52,583 bases of DNA from JABFWF01 sp035539135 (GTDB lineage Bacteria; Pseudomonadota; Gammaproteobacteria; Xanthomonadales; Xanthomonadaceae). The DNA is taken from contig DATLJD010000003.1 of the NCBI GenBank assembly GCA_035539135.1, positions 1 through 52,583 of the forward strand, read 5' to 3'. The translations under genes and the position numbers were made by a program. The notes beneath the pieces were generated by a model that worked only from the letters and a program-made list of their open reading frames with translations, did no database searches and had not been told where the DNA came from. Below are positions 17,998-26,699 of this stretch, piece by piece. Positions within the stretch are counted from its first letter, which is position 1, and each line of letters opens with the position of its first letter.

Positions 17998-18150
17998 TGA
18001 ATGGAGGCCGGCCGGCAGTCCGCGGCGCCTTCACCTACGCATCGGTACGGCGCACAGTGAAAACGCGGCGTCGCCAGGCGCCAACCCCGCCTGCGGCGTC
18101 CGCGCGTTCGCCTTCATGCAACGCGCCCGACAACCGACAGGAGGTGGCCC

Positions 18151-18813
18151 ATGGTGCATGCAGCCCGCTATCCCGCGTTCGCGCTTCCTCGCCTGGATCC
18201 CGTGCGCATCTTCGGCTACGCCACGGCGATCGCCGTGCACGTGGCGCTGCTGATGCTGCTGCTGGTGCCGGTCACCGCGCCGCCGGTGGTGCCCACCCTG
18301 GAGGACTTCCGGATCGTCTGGGTCCCGGCCGAAAAGAAGGCGCCGCCACCCCCGCCACCGATCGAGGTCCCGGTCGTGAAGCGGCAGCCGCACTCCGCGC
18401 CGCGTCCGGTCGCGATGGTGCCGCCGCAGCCGCCGGTCCAGCGGCAGGCGGTACAGGACGACCAGGGCAGCGAACCGGTTGCCGTCATCGCCCCGCCCCA
18501 CGATCCGGTCGTGCCGCCCGCGGACACCGGGCCGCTGGCCGGCGTGCAGCTCGAGTACGCCAGCGCCCCGGCACCCGCCTACCCGCGCGAGGCCCTGCGC
18601 GAGGGCCTGCAGGGCAGCGTGCTGCTGAAAGTGCTGGTGGACGTCGACGGCCGCCCGCTGGACGTGCAGGTCGCGCGCAGCAGCGGCCATCGCGCACTCG
18701 ACCGCGCGGCGCGCGAGCAGGTGCTGCGCCGCTGGACCTTCCGTCCGGCGATGCGCGACGGCCGCGCGGTGCAGGCGATCGGGCTGGTGCCGGTGGACTT
18801 CCGGCTGGAGTGA
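18151..18813 (+). CDS. TonB-family energy transducer
   Basis: A 220-residue TonB-like protein. TonB carries proton-motive energy from the ExbB/ExbD motor in the inner membrane to outer-membrane receptors. Layout: a short cytoplasmic start, one transmembrane helix at about residues 24-44 (TAIAVHVALLMLLLVPV, including the His expected for ExbB/D coupling), a proline-rich periplasmic spacer (about residues 65-130), and a C-terminal TonB domain from ~135. The latter contains YPREALREGLQGSVLLKVLV, GRPLDVQVARSSGHRALDRAA and the final RWTFRPAMRDG segment. The ATG at 18151 follows AGGAGGTGG. No exbB, exbD or receptor gene is adjacent, so it is one of probably several TonB paralogues and its specific receptor is unknown. 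It converges on rlmH. Confidence 0.9.
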   Translation: MVHAARYPAFALPRLDPVRIFGYATAIAVHVALLMLLLVPVTAPPVVPTLEDFRIVWVPAEKKAPPPPPPIEVPVVKRQPHSAPRPVAMVPPQPPVQRQAVQDDQGSEPVAVIAPPHDPVVPPADTGPLAGVQLEYASAPAPAYPREALREGLQGSVLLKVLVDVDGRPLDVQVARSSGHRALDRAAREQVLRRWTFRPAMRDGRAVQAIGLVPVDFRLE

Positions 18814-18861
18814 CCGAGAGCACCGGCCCCGGGAACGATCGGCGCCGGCGCGGCATTCTGG

Positions 18862-19332
18862 TCAGGCGCGGTGGTAAGGGTGGTTCGCCAGCAGCGCCGC
18901 CGCGCGGTACAGCTGCTCGGCGACGAGCAGGCGCACCAGCATGTGCGGCAGGGTCAGCGGGCCGAGCGACCAGCTTTCGTCGGCGCGGGCGAGCACCTCG
19001 TGCGCGTGGCCTTCCGGGCCGCCGATCAGGAAGGCGAGGTCGCGGCCCTGCGCGCGCCAGTGCTCGAGCCGCTGCGCGAGCGCTTCCGAACTCCAGGTCC
19101 TGCCATGCCCGTCGAGGGCGACGACCAGTGCGCCCTTCGGCAGCGCCGCCAGCACGCGCGCGCCCTCGTCGGCGATCGCGCGCGCGGTGTCGCGGCCCTT
19201 GCCGCGCAGGCCGGGCTCGATCTCGACGAGGTCCAACGGCAACCAGTGCGAAAGCCGCTTGCGGTATTCGGCGAAGCCTTCCGCCACCCAGCCCGGCGCG
19301 CGTTCGCCGACGGCGACCAGGCGCGCCTTCAT
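18862..19332 (-). CDS. rlmH: 23S rRNA (pseudouridine1915-N3)-methyltransferase RlmH
   Basis: A SPOUT-fold methyltransferase that modifies pseudouridine 1915 of 23S rRNA in the assembled 70S ribosome. The 156-residue length matches E. coli RlmH. The knotted SAM site is formed by LVVALDGHGR, LAFLIGGPEGH and LGPLTLPHMLVRLLVAEQLYRA, the last being the family's most conserved stretch. It ends with NHPYHRA, the typical C-terminus. The gene follows rsfS by 16 bases, as in most gammaproteobacteria. Confidence 0.96.
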   Translation of the reverse strand: MKARLVAVGERAPGWVAEGFAEYRKRLSHWLPLDLVEIEPGLRGKGRDTARAIADEGARVLAALPKGALVVALDGHGRTWSSEALAQRLEHWRAQGRDLAFLIGGPEGHAHEVLARADESWSLGPLTLPHMLVRLLVAEQLYRAAALLANHPYHRA

Positions 19333-19348
19333 TGCATCGACGGCCGGC

Positions 19349-19759
19349 TCAGAGGCCGGCGGCCTGGTCCAGCTGCTCGGGCGGCTGGTCGCCGACCGTC
19401 CACAGGCGCTCGAGCGCGTAGAACTCGCGCACCCGCGGCAGCATGACGTGGACCACGACGTCGCCGAGGTCGACCAGCACCCACTCGGCCTCGCGCTCGC
19501 CCTCGACGCCCAGCGGCTGCACGTCGAGCTGCTTGACGAAGCGCACGACTTCGTCGGCGATGGACTTCACGTGGCGGGTGGAGGTGCCGGAGGCGACCAC
19601 CATGTAGTCGGTGACGCTGCTCTTGCCGCGGACGTCGATCTCGATGGCGTCGCGCGCCTTCAGATCGTCGAGGGCGGCGTGCACGGTTTTCAGCAACACG
19701 TCGGTGGGCGGCGCGGGATGCGGCAGCTGGGTCTTGATGACCTGGGCTTGGGTGGTCAA
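19349..19759 (-). CDS. rsfS: Ribosome silencing factor RsfS
   Basis: RsfS binds ribosomal protein L14 on the 50S subunit and blocks subunit joining during slow growth. The core DVRGKSSVTDYMVVASGTSTRHVKSIAD is diagnostic. I place the start at TTG 19759, giving 136 residues beginning (M)TTQAQVIKTQLP, which resembles xanthomonad homologues as I recall them. The ribosome site there is poor. The alternative ATG at 19840 would overlap the end of nadD by 26 bases and add 27 residues with no family similarity. The protein's identity is certain; the exact start is not. It lies between nadD and rlmH in the conserved order. Confidence 0.92.
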   Translation of the reverse strand: MTTQAQVIKTQLPHPAPPTDVLLKTVHAALDDLKARDAIEIDVRGKSSVTDYMVVASGTSTRHVKSIADEVVRFVKQLDVQPLGVEGEREAEWVLVDLGDVVVHVMLPRVREFYALERLWTVGDQPPEQLDQAAGL

Positions 19760-19814
19760 GGGCGACGGGCTCGTCGGCGCGGGAAAGTCGTGGGGAGTAT
19801 AGCGAAGGCCGGCA

Positions 19815-20471
19815 TCACGGCCCGATGACGGCGGCGCCATACAGGCCGTGGGCCTGGATGTAGTCGGCGACCGCCGGCGGCAGCAGGTGCCGCCACGGCC
19901 GGCCCTCGGCGATCAAACGGCGCACCGCGGTCGCGGAATGCACGTGCAGCGGCTGCTGCAGGGCGAACAGGCGGCCGGCGGGCGCCTGGCGCAGGGCGTC
20001 GGCGTCGTCGGCCCAGCGGCCCGCGGTCGTTTCGGCCAGTTCCGGCGCGGCCGAGGCGAGCAGGCTGCCAGGCCGGCCGGCGACGACGAAGTGGGCGAGG
20101 TCGAACAATTCGCGCCAGCGGTGCCAGCCCGGCAGGCCGAGGAAACTGTCGGCGCCGACCAGCAGCGCGACCGGCGCGGCGTCGCCGAGTTCTGCGCGGA
20201 TCCCGCGCAGGGTGTCGACCGAGTAGGACGGGCCCGGGCGCGCCAGTTCGCGCAGGTCGAGGTGGAGTCCCTCCTCGCCGGTGATGGCGAGTTCGAGCAT
20301 GCCCACGCGATCCTGCGCGCCCGCGCCCGGCGGCGGACGGTGCGGCGGGTCGGCCGCGGGCATCACGTGCACCGGCGTGGCCAGCGCGTCGCGCGCGGCG
20401 CGCGCGATCGCCAGGTGGCCTTCGTGCACCGGGTCGAAGGTACCGCCGTAGAAGATGTGCAGCGCAGCCAT
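19815..20471 (-). CDS. nadD: Nicotinate-nucleotide adenylyltransferase
   Basis: NadD converts nicotinate mononucleotide and ATP to deamido-NAD, the common step of NAD synthesis. The nucleotidyltransferase motif is GGTFDPVHEGH at residues 9-19, with the catalytic H16 and H19. The second ATP-binding motif is SATAVRRLIAEG near the C-terminus (ISSTxxR type). Length is 218 residues from the ATG at 20471, which overlaps the holA stop by one base (TGATG), suggesting translational coupling. The much longer open frame extending into holA is a high-GC artefact. Confidence 0.95.
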   Translation of the reverse strand: MAALHIFYGGTFDPVHEGHLAIARAARDALATPVHVMPAADPPHRPPPGAGAQDRVGMLELAITGEEGLHLDLRELARPGPSYSVDTLRGIRAELGDAAPVALLVGADSFLGLPGWHRWRELFDLAHFVVAGRPGSLLASAAPELAETTAGRWADDADALRQAPAGRLFALQQPLHVHSATAVRRLIAEGRPWRHLLPPAVADYIQAHGLYGAAVIGP

Positions 20472-21520
20472 CAGGCGACCAGCGCCTGCGCCTTGGGATC
20501 GGCGATCGCGAGCAGCAGGCGCTCCAGCGCCAGCCACGCGTCGCCCGGCTCGCCGGCGCGGTCGCGGCCCTTGCTGATGCGGTCCACGCGCCCGGCCTCG
20601 GCGAGGAAGCGCTCCCAGCGCGCCGGCGCGTGTCGCTTGAGCGCACGCGTGTACATCGCCTGCTTCGAATCCCAGATCCGCTGCGCCTTGAACTCGGCGC
20701 TGAGGTTGCCGCCGCGCGCCTGCACGCGGGCGAGGCTGGCGGTGGCCTGCAGCTCGCGCACGACCATGCCCAGCAGCGCGGGCACCGCCTGCCCTTCCGC
20801 GCGCATGCCGGCGAGCATGCGCGGGACCTGGGTCGGGCGGCCATTGAGCGCGGCGTCGAGCAGGCGGAACACATCGAAGCGCGCGGCGTCGGCGACCAGC
20901 GCGTCCATCGCCGCCGCGTCCAGCACCGACGGCGCCTTGGCATCCCCCGCGCCGAGCAGCAGCGCGAGCTTGTCGATCTCCTGCGCCGCGGCAAGCAGGT
21001 TGCCCTCGACCCGGTCGGCCAGCCGCTGCACCGCTTCGTGGTCGGCGCGCAGGCCGCGCGCGCGCAGGCGGCGCTCGATCCAGGTCGGCAGTTCGTGCGG
21101 CTTGACCGGCCAGAACACCTCGACCCGGCCGATGCGCGCGATCGCCTCGCTCCACTTGCCGCCGTGGTCGCGCTTGCTCCAGTCGCCGGCGACGACCAGC
21201 AGCACGACGTCGTCGGCCGGCCGCGCGCAGTAGTCCTCGATCAGCTTCGCGCCTTCCTTCCCGGGCTTGCCGGACGGCAGGCGCAGTTCGACCAGGCGCC
21301 GGCTGGCGAACAGGCTGGGCGCGCCGAGCGTCGCCGACAGCGCGTCCCAGTCGGGTTCGCGCTGGTTGCCCTCGGCCTCGAACACCTCGCGTTCGCCGAT
21401 GCCCCGGGCGCGCGCGGCGGCGCGCACGGCATCGGCCGCCTCGAGCACCAGCAGCGGTTCGCTGCCGGCGACGAGATGGGCGGGTTGCAGGGCGCCGCCC
21501 GGTTGCGCGGCCGGGCTCAT
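20471..21520 (-). CDS. holA: DNA polymerase III delta subunit
   Basis: HolA is the clamp-loader delta subunit that opens the beta sliding clamp. The 349-residue sequence begins LQPAHLVAGSEPLLVLEAADAVRAAARARG, matching the N-terminal domain that contacts beta. It also contains VEVFWPVKPHELPTWIERRLRARGL and LADRVEGNLLAAAQEIDKLALL, family-typical segments of the AAA+-like middle domain. It starts two bases after lptE and ends overlapping nadD, in the usual lptE-holA-nadD order. Confidence 0.94.
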   Translation of the reverse strand: MSPAAQPGGALQPAHLVAGSEPLLVLEAADAVRAAARARGIGEREVFEAEGNQREPDWDALSATLGAPSLFASRRLVELRLPSGKPGKEGAKLIEDYCARPADDVVLLVVAGDWSKRDHGGKWSEAIARIGRVEVFWPVKPHELPTWIERRLRARGLRADHEAVQRLADRVEGNLLAAAQEIDKLALLLGAGDAKAPSVLDAAAMDALVADAARFDVFRLLDAALNGRPTQVPRMLAGMRAEGQAVPALLGMVVRELQATASLARVQARGGNLSAEFKAQRIWDSKQAMYTRALKRHAPARWERFLAEAGRVDRISKGRDRAGEPGDAWLALERLLLAIADPKAQALVA

Positions 21521-21522
21521 GC

Positions 21523-22086
21523 TCAGTCGGCGTCGCTTTCGGGCGCGGCCGGCGTGGCGGGTTCGACGGGCACCGCCTGCGGCTGCGCCTGGGCCATCCG
21601 CGACACGGCGTCGACGCGGCGCAGGATGGAGGTCGCCATCTCGCGGCGCAACTCGTTCACCAGGATTTCGCGCTCACCTTCCGTGCCCGATGCCAGCGCG
21701 GGCCCGGCGACGTAGTCGCGCCCCAGCTCCAGCGCCTGCTGCGGCACGAGGTCCGTGCCGTCGGCGCGGCGCAGGCGGAAGATCACCGCATAGCGCAGGT
21801 TGTATTCCTGCGCGCGGCCCTGCTGGTCGACCGAGATCGGCAGGTTGCCCCAGCGCTCGGAGACGATCTCCAGCCGCGCGACGGGACCTTCCGTGCGGCT
21901 ATCGGCCAGCTGCGCGCCGGCGCGCGCCAGCGCCTCGGAGAGGTCCTGCGCCAGCTCGCTGCGCGTGCTGGGCGCGACCACCCGCACCGGGCCGAGGTCG
22001 GCCGGCAGCAGCAGGGCATTGCGCAGGTGGAAGCCGCATCCCGCGAGCGCAAGGACGAGGAAGGCGGGAAGCAGGCGTCGGATCAT
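21523..22086 (-). CDS. lptE: LPS assembly lipoprotein LptE
   Basis: LptE plugs the LptD barrel in the outer membrane and helps insert lipopolysaccharide. The ATG at 22086 gives a lipoprotein signal with lipobox LALAGC and acylated C17, followed by GFHLRNALLLPADLGPVRVVAPSTRSEL, which is characteristic of LptE. The tail (residues ~165-187) is Pro/Ala-rich and likely disordered. The 187-residue length fits. A longer frame upstream was rejected because it would bury the signal peptide. It stands between leuS and holA as in other gammaproteobacteria. Confidence 0.94.
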   Translation of the reverse strand: MIRRLLPAFLVLALAGCGFHLRNALLLPADLGPVRVVAPSTRSELAQDLSEALARAGAQLADSRTEGPVARLEIVSERWGNLPISVDQQGRAQEYNLRYAVIFRLRRADGTDLVPQQALELGRDYVAGPALASGTEGEREILVNELRREMATSILRRVDAVSRMAQAQPQAVPVEPATPAAPESDAD

Positions 22087-22241
22087 CCGCGGAGTCTGGC
22101 CGAGCGGCCCGGCGCCGGCAAGGGGCGCACCGGCGGCCGCGCCCTCGCCACGCATCACGGCGAGCGCCGGCCTCCATCCTCGCGGGACAATGGAGACCCG
22201 CCCCGGCCTGCGCCGGGCGCCGGGCGCCGGCAACAGGCTCG

Positions 22242-24971
22242 CTAGCCGGCGACGATGTTGACGATCTTGCCGGGCACCACGATCAGCTTGCGCACGCTCT
22301 GGCCCTCGAGGAAGCGGGCCACGCCGGGTTCGGCCAGCGCCATCGCCTCGATCGCCTCGCGCGGCGCGTCCGGCGCGACCTCGATCGTGCCACGCAGCTT
22401 GCCATTGACCTGCACCGCGAGGGTGATCGTGTCGCGCACCAGCGCGGCCGGATCGGCCTGCGGGAACGGCACGTCCTCCAGCAGCGTCTCCGGGTGCCCC
22501 AGCGCCTGCCACAGCGCATGGCAGACGTGCGGCGTGACCGGGTTGAGCAGCAGCACCATCGCCTGCAGCGCCTCGTGGCGCACCGCCCGGCCCTGGTCCG
22601 ACATGTCGTCGAACCTGGAAACGTGGTTGAGCAACTCCATCAGCGCCGCGATCGCGGTGTTGAAGCTGTGCCGGCGGCCGTAGTCGTCGCCGACCTTCTG
22701 GATCGTCTCGTGCAGCTGCCGGCGCAGGGTCTTCTGCGCGGGCGTCAGCTGGGCCGCGTCGACCTCAGGATGGTCGGGCTGCGCGACGTGGACGAGCACC
22801 TCGCGCCAGAACCGGCGCAGGAAGCGCGCCATGCCCTCCACGCCGGCTTCGTGCCATTCCAGCGACTGCTCGGGCGGCGCGGCGAACATCGAGAACAGGC
22901 GCACCGTGTCGGCGCCGTACTTGTCGACCATCGACTGCGGGTCAACGCCGTTGTTCTTCGACTTGGACATCTTCTCGACGTGGCCGACGTGCACCGGTGC
23001 GCCATCGGCCTTCAGGCGCGCGCCCGAGATGTGGCCGCGCGCGTCGCGCTCGACCTCGACGTCGGCCGGGTTGATCCAGTCGCGCGAGCCGTCGGCGTTG
23101 TCGCGGTAGTAGGTCTCGGCGATGACCATGCCCTGGCACAGCAGGTTGGTCGCCGGCTCGTCGCTGTGCACGAGGCCCTCGTCGCGCAGCAGCTTGTGGT
23201 AGAAGCGGAAGTACAGCAGGTGCAGGATGGCATGCTCGATGCCGCCGATGTACTGGTCGACCGGCAGCCAGTAGTTGGCGCGCGCCTCGTCGACCATGTC
23301 GGCCGCGCCCGGCGAGGTGTAGCGCGCGTAGTACCAGCTCGACTCCATGAAGGTGTCGAAGGTGTCGGTCTCGCGCTCGGCGGCGCCGCCGCAGGAAGGA
23401 CAGGCGGTCTTGCGCCACTCGGGATCCGCCTTGATCGGCGAGCGCACGCCGGAGAACGCCACGTCCTCGGGCAGCACCACCGGCAGCTGGTCCTCGGGCA
23501 CGGGCACCGCGCCGCACTTTCCGCAGTAGATCACCGGGATCGGACAGCCCCAGTAGCGCTGGCGGCTCACGCCCCAGTCGCGCAGGCGGAAGTTGACCCG
23601 GCGCTCGCCGCGGCCGTCGGCGGCGAAGCGCGCGGCCAGCGCGTCGAAGGCCTGGGCGTAATCCATGCCGTCGAGCTCGCCCGAGTTGATCAGCGTGCCG
23701 CGCTCGGTATGCGCGCCCTGCTCCTGCACCTCGCGCAGGAAGGCCTGCACGACCTCGACCGCGGCGCGGGTGCCGTAGGCGTCGATCGCGCCGTCCTTGC
23801 CGAGCGCGGTGCCCAGCGCGTCTGCGTGGCTGCCGAGGTCGCGCGCGATCTCCTCCAGCGCGTCGCGCACCGCCGGCGGCACCACCACCACGCGGATCGG
23901 CAGGCCGTACTGTTTCGCGAACTCCCAGTCGCGCTGGTCGTGCCCCGGCACCGCCATCACCGCGCCGGTGCCGTACCCCATCAGCACGAAGTTGGCGACG
24001 AACACCGGCAGCTCCTCGCCGGTGAGCGGGTGGATCGCGCGCAGCCCCGTGTCCATGCCGCGCTTGGCCTGGGTCTCCAGCTCGGCCTCGGAGACGCCAC
24101 CGTGGCGCAGTTCCTCGAGGAACGCGGCCAGTTCCGGATTGCCCTCGGCGGCCTTGCGCGCGAGCGGATGCTCGCCGGCGATGCTGACGAAGGTCGCGCC
24201 CATGAGCGTGTCGGGGCGGGTGGTGAAGACGCGCAGCTTGTCGTCGCTGCCCGCGATGTCGAAGGCGAACTCCAGGCCCTCGCTGCGTCCGATCCAGTTG
24301 CGTTGCATGGTCTTGACCGCGTCCGGCCAGCCAGGCAGCGAATCCAGTCCGTCCAGCAGCTCCTGCGCGTAGGCGGTGATCTTCAGGAACCACTGCGGGA
24401 TCTCGCGCTTCTCGACGACGGCGCCGGAACGCCAGCCGCGGCCGTCGATCACCTGCTCGTTGGCGAGCACGGTCTGGTCGACCGGGTCCCAGTTGACGAT
24501 GCTGTTCTTGCGGTAGACCAGGCCCTTCTTCATCAGCCGCACGAACATCCGCTGCTCGTGCACGTAGTAGTCGGGGCGGCAGGTGGCGAACTCGCGCGAC
24601 CAGTCGATCGCGTAGCCGAGCGCCTTGAGCTGGCCGCGCATGTGCTCGATGTTGGCGTAGGTCCACTTGGCCGGCGCGGTGTTGTTCTTGATCGCCGCGT
24701 TCTCGGCCGGCAGGCCGAACGCGTCCCACCCCATCGGCTGCAGCACGTTCTTGCCGGTCATGCGCTGGTAGCGCGAGATGACGTCGCCGATCGTGTAGTT
24801 GCGCACGTGGCCCATGTGCAGCGCGCCGGAGGGGTACGGCAGCATCGACAGGCAGAAGTACTTCGGCTTGCCGGCCTGCTCGCGGACCTCGAAGGCGCGG
24901 CTGTCCTCCCAGTAGCGCTGGGCGGAGGCCTCGATGGCCCGGGGATCGTAGGCGGCGACTTCGCTGGACAC
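22242..24971 (-). CDS. leuS: Leucyl-tRNA synthetase
   Basis: Charges tRNA-Leu with leucine in the cytoplasm. The class I signature HIGH is HMGH at residues 52-55 (PYPSGALHMGH) and KMSKS lies near residue 667. The CP1 editing domain between them contains the family's GYGTGAVMAVPGHDQRDWEFA. A zinc-type CxxC pair (CGKCGAVPVPEDQLP) is also present. GTG at 24971 was chosen as the start because the following residues, SSEVAAYDPRAIE, align with the openings of xanthomonad LeuS. No strong ribosome site is seen, and upstream residues in the open frame look non-coding. The length of 909 residues is slightly above E. coli (860). It is divergent from the amidohydrolase gene. Confidence 0.96.
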   Translation of the reverse strand: MSSEVAAYDPRAIEASAQRYWEDSRAFEVREQAGKPKYFCLSMLPYPSGALHMGHVRNYTIGDVISRYQRMTGKNVLQPMGWDAFGLPAENAAIKNNTAPAKWTYANIEHMRGQLKALGYAIDWSREFATCRPDYYVHEQRMFVRLMKKGLVYRKNSIVNWDPVDQTVLANEQVIDGRGWRSGAVVEKREIPQWFLKITAYAQELLDGLDSLPGWPDAVKTMQRNWIGRSEGLEFAFDIAGSDDKLRVFTTRPDTLMGATFVSIAGEHPLARKAAEGNPELAAFLEELRHGGVSEAELETQAKRGMDTGLRAIHPLTGEELPVFVANFVLMGYGTGAVMAVPGHDQRDWEFAKQYGLPIRVVVVPPAVRDALEEIARDLGSHADALGTALGKDGAIDAYGTRAAVEVVQAFLREVQEQGAHTERGTLINSGELDGMDYAQAFDALAARFAADGRGERRVNFRLRDWGVSRQRYWGCPIPVIYCGKCGAVPVPEDQLPVVLPEDVAFSGVRSPIKADPEWRKTACPSCGGAAERETDTFDTFMESSWYYARYTSPGAADMVDEARANYWLPVDQYIGGIEHAILHLLYFRFYHKLLRDEGLVHSDEPATNLLCQGMVIAETYYRDNADGSRDWINPADVEVERDARGHISGARLKADGAPVHVGHVEKMSKSKNNGVDPQSMVDKYGADTVRLFSMFAAPPEQSLEWHEAGVEGMARFLRRFWREVLVHVAQPDHPEVDAAQLTPAQKTLRRQLHETIQKVGDDYGRRHSFNTAIAALMELLNHVSRFDDMSDQGRAVRHEALQAMVLLLNPVTPHVCHALWQALGHPETLLEDVPFPQADPAALVRDTITLAVQVNGKLRGTIEVAPDAPREAIEAMALAEPGVARFLEGQSVRKLIVVPGKIVNIVAG

Positions 24972-25116
24972 GGCGCGTTTGCTGGACGGAGACGGGCCGG
25001 ACAGCCTACCGCAGCGCACAAATGCCCGCCATCGCCGGGGCGGGCGCTTGCCGACGCACGCGTCCGGCGCGCCGGCGTGCTATCCATGGCATCCCGCATT
25101 TACGCGAGCTCCGACC

Positions 25117-26451
25117 ATGCGCGCCACGCTCCGCCTTGCCTGTGCCCTCGCCTTCGCCTTGTCCGCCCCCGCCCTCGCCGGGCCGCCGGCCGCGGGCGAC
25201 GACGGCCCGGTGCTGCTGCATTGCGGCGACCTGTTCGACGCCGCCAGCGGCCGCCTGCTCGGCGAAACCAGCATCCTCGTGCGCGGCGACCGCATCGCCG
25301 CGGTGCAGGCCGGGCGCATGGCCCCGCCCCCGGACATGCGCGCGTTCTTCGACCTGCCGACCTCGACCTGCCTGCCCGGCCTGATCGACAGCCACGTCCA
25401 CCTCACCGGCGAAACCAGCCCGACAAACTACAGCGACCAGTTCCGCCTCAACCCCGCCGACTACGCGATCCGCAGCACGGTGTACGCGGAGCGCACCCTG
25501 CTTGCCGGCTTCACCACCGTGCGCAACCTCGGCGACAACGCGAACGAGTCGATCGCCCTGCGCAACGCGATCCGCGACGGTATCGTGCCCGGCCCGCGCA
25601 TCCTCAGCGCCGGCATGGCGATCGGTTCGACCGGCGGCCACGCCGACGGCAGCGACGGCTACCGCGCCGACCTGATGGGCGACCCCGGACCGAAGGACGG
25701 CATCGTCAACGGCCCCGAGGACGCGTGGAAGGCGGTGCGCCAGCACTACAAGGACCACGTGGACCTGATCAAGATCATGCCCTCGGGCGGCGTGCTCGAC
25801 GAGAGCGCGAGCGCCGACAACCCGCAGCTCACCGAGCCGGAGCTGAAGGCGCTGATCGCCGCGGCGAAGGACTACGGCTTCGCGGTCGCCGCCCACGCGC
25901 ACGGCGCCGAGGCGATCCGCCGCGCGGTGCTCGCCGGGGTCGACTCGATCGAGCACGGCACCTTCATGGACGAGGCCGACATGCGCCTGATGAAGGAGCA
26001 CGGCACCTGGTACGTGCCGACCATCATCGCCGGCGACTACGTGGCCAAGCAGGCGGCGGTGCCCGGGTACTACCCGGCGCAGGTCGCGGCCAAGGCGCGC
26101 CAGGTCGGGCCGCAGATCATGGACACCGCGGGCCGCGCGTACCGCGCCGGCGTGCCGATCGCGTTCGGCACCGACGCCGGCGTGTACCCCCACGGGCAGA
26201 ACGCGCACGAGTTCGAACTGATGGTGCGGGCCGGCATGCCGCCGGCGTTCGCCCTGCAGGCGGCGACCACCCACGCGGCGAAACTGCTGCGGATGGAAAA
26301 GGACGTCGGCACGGTCGAGGCCGGCAAGCTCGCCGACATCGTCGCCGTGCCGGGCGATCCGCTGGCCGACATCGGCGTGATGACCCGCGTGTCCTTCGTG
26401 ATGAAGGACGGCAAGGTGTACCGGCGGCCGGACGACGCGGCGGGACCGTGA
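25117..26451 (+). CDS. Secreted metal-dependent amidohydrolase (Xaa-Pro/imidazolonepropionase-like)
   Basis: A 444-residue amidohydrolase of the branch that includes Xaa-Arg/Xaa-Pro dipeptidases, with a cleavable signal peptide (residues ~1-21, ending APALA). The binuclear metal centre is visible: H93 and H95 (DSHVH), K219 as the likely carboxylated lysine (VDLIKIMPSGG), H260 (AAHAHG), H280 (SIEHGT) and D353 (FGTDAG). All ligands are present, so it should be active. The substrate, probably a dipeptide or related amide in the periplasm, is not determined. The start at ATG 25117 gives the signal peptide. Its stop overlaps the start of a SemiSWEET gene (GTGA), so the two are co-translated. Confidence 0.9.
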   Translation: MRATLRLACALAFALSAPALAGPPAAGDDGPVLLHCGDLFDAASGRLLGETSILVRGDRIAAVQAGRMAPPPDMRAFFDLPTSTCLPGLIDSHVHLTGETSPTNYSDQFRLNPADYAIRSTVYAERTLLAGFTTVRNLGDNANESIALRNAIRDGIVPGPRILSAGMAIGSTGGHADGSDGYRADLMGDPGPKDGIVNGPEDAWKAVRQHYKDHVDLIKIMPSGGVLDESASADNPQLTEPELKALIAAAKDYGFAVAAHAHGAEAIRRAVLAGVDSIEHGTFMDEADMRLMKEHGTWYVPTIIAGDYVAKQAAVPGYYPAQVAAKARQVGPQIMDTAGRAYRAGVPIAFGTDAGVYPHGQNAHEFELMVRAGMPPAFALQAATTHAAKLLRMEKDVGTVEAGKLADIVAVPGDPLADIGVMTRVSFVMKDGKVYRRPDDAAGP

Positions 26452-26699
26452 GCGCGGACTGGATCGGCTATCTCGCCGCGCTGCTGACGACCGTGGCCTT
26501 CGTGCCGCAGGCGCTGCACACGCTGCGCAGCCGGGACACCCGCGGCATCTCGCTGGCGATTTACGCGATCTTCACCGCCGGCGTCGGTTGCTGGCTCGGC
26601 TATGGCCTGCTGCTGGGCTCCTGGCCGATGATCCTCGCCAACGTGGTGACGCTGGGGCTGTCGGCGGCGATCCTCGCGCTCAAGCTGCGCCACGGCTGA
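26448..26699 (+). CDS. SemiSWEET-type transporter
   Basis: An 83-residue, three-helix membrane protein of the bacterial SemiSWEET family, which dimerises to make a sugar uniporter. The PQ motif lies in helix 1 (TTVAFVPQALHTLRSRDTRGISL). This is followed by a helix with YAIFTAGVGCWLGYGLLLGSWP and a third (MILANVVTLGLSAAILALKLR). Both the PQ and the R-G-I-S pieces are family hallmarks. It starts at GTG 26448, overlapping the amidohydrolase stop by four bases, so translation depends on the upstream gene. The last 20 bases overlap the end of the DUF998 gene on the other strand. The substrate is unknown. Confidence 0.88.
   Translation: MSADWIGYLAALLTTVAFVPQALHTLRSRDTRGISLAIYAIFTAGVGCWLGYGLLLGSWPMILANVVTLGLSAAILALKLRHG

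Noticed and set aside
19349..19840. Longer rsfS starting at ATG 19840
   Set aside because: It would overlap nadD and add residues unlike RsfS; the TTG at 19759 fits better, though its ribosome site is weak.
21267..26699. An 1810-residue plus-strand frame covering leuS and beyond
   Set aside because: It runs antisense to lptE and leuS and out of frame with the amidohydrolase, with no domain recognised until its last residues, where it shares the frame of the SemiSWEET gene.
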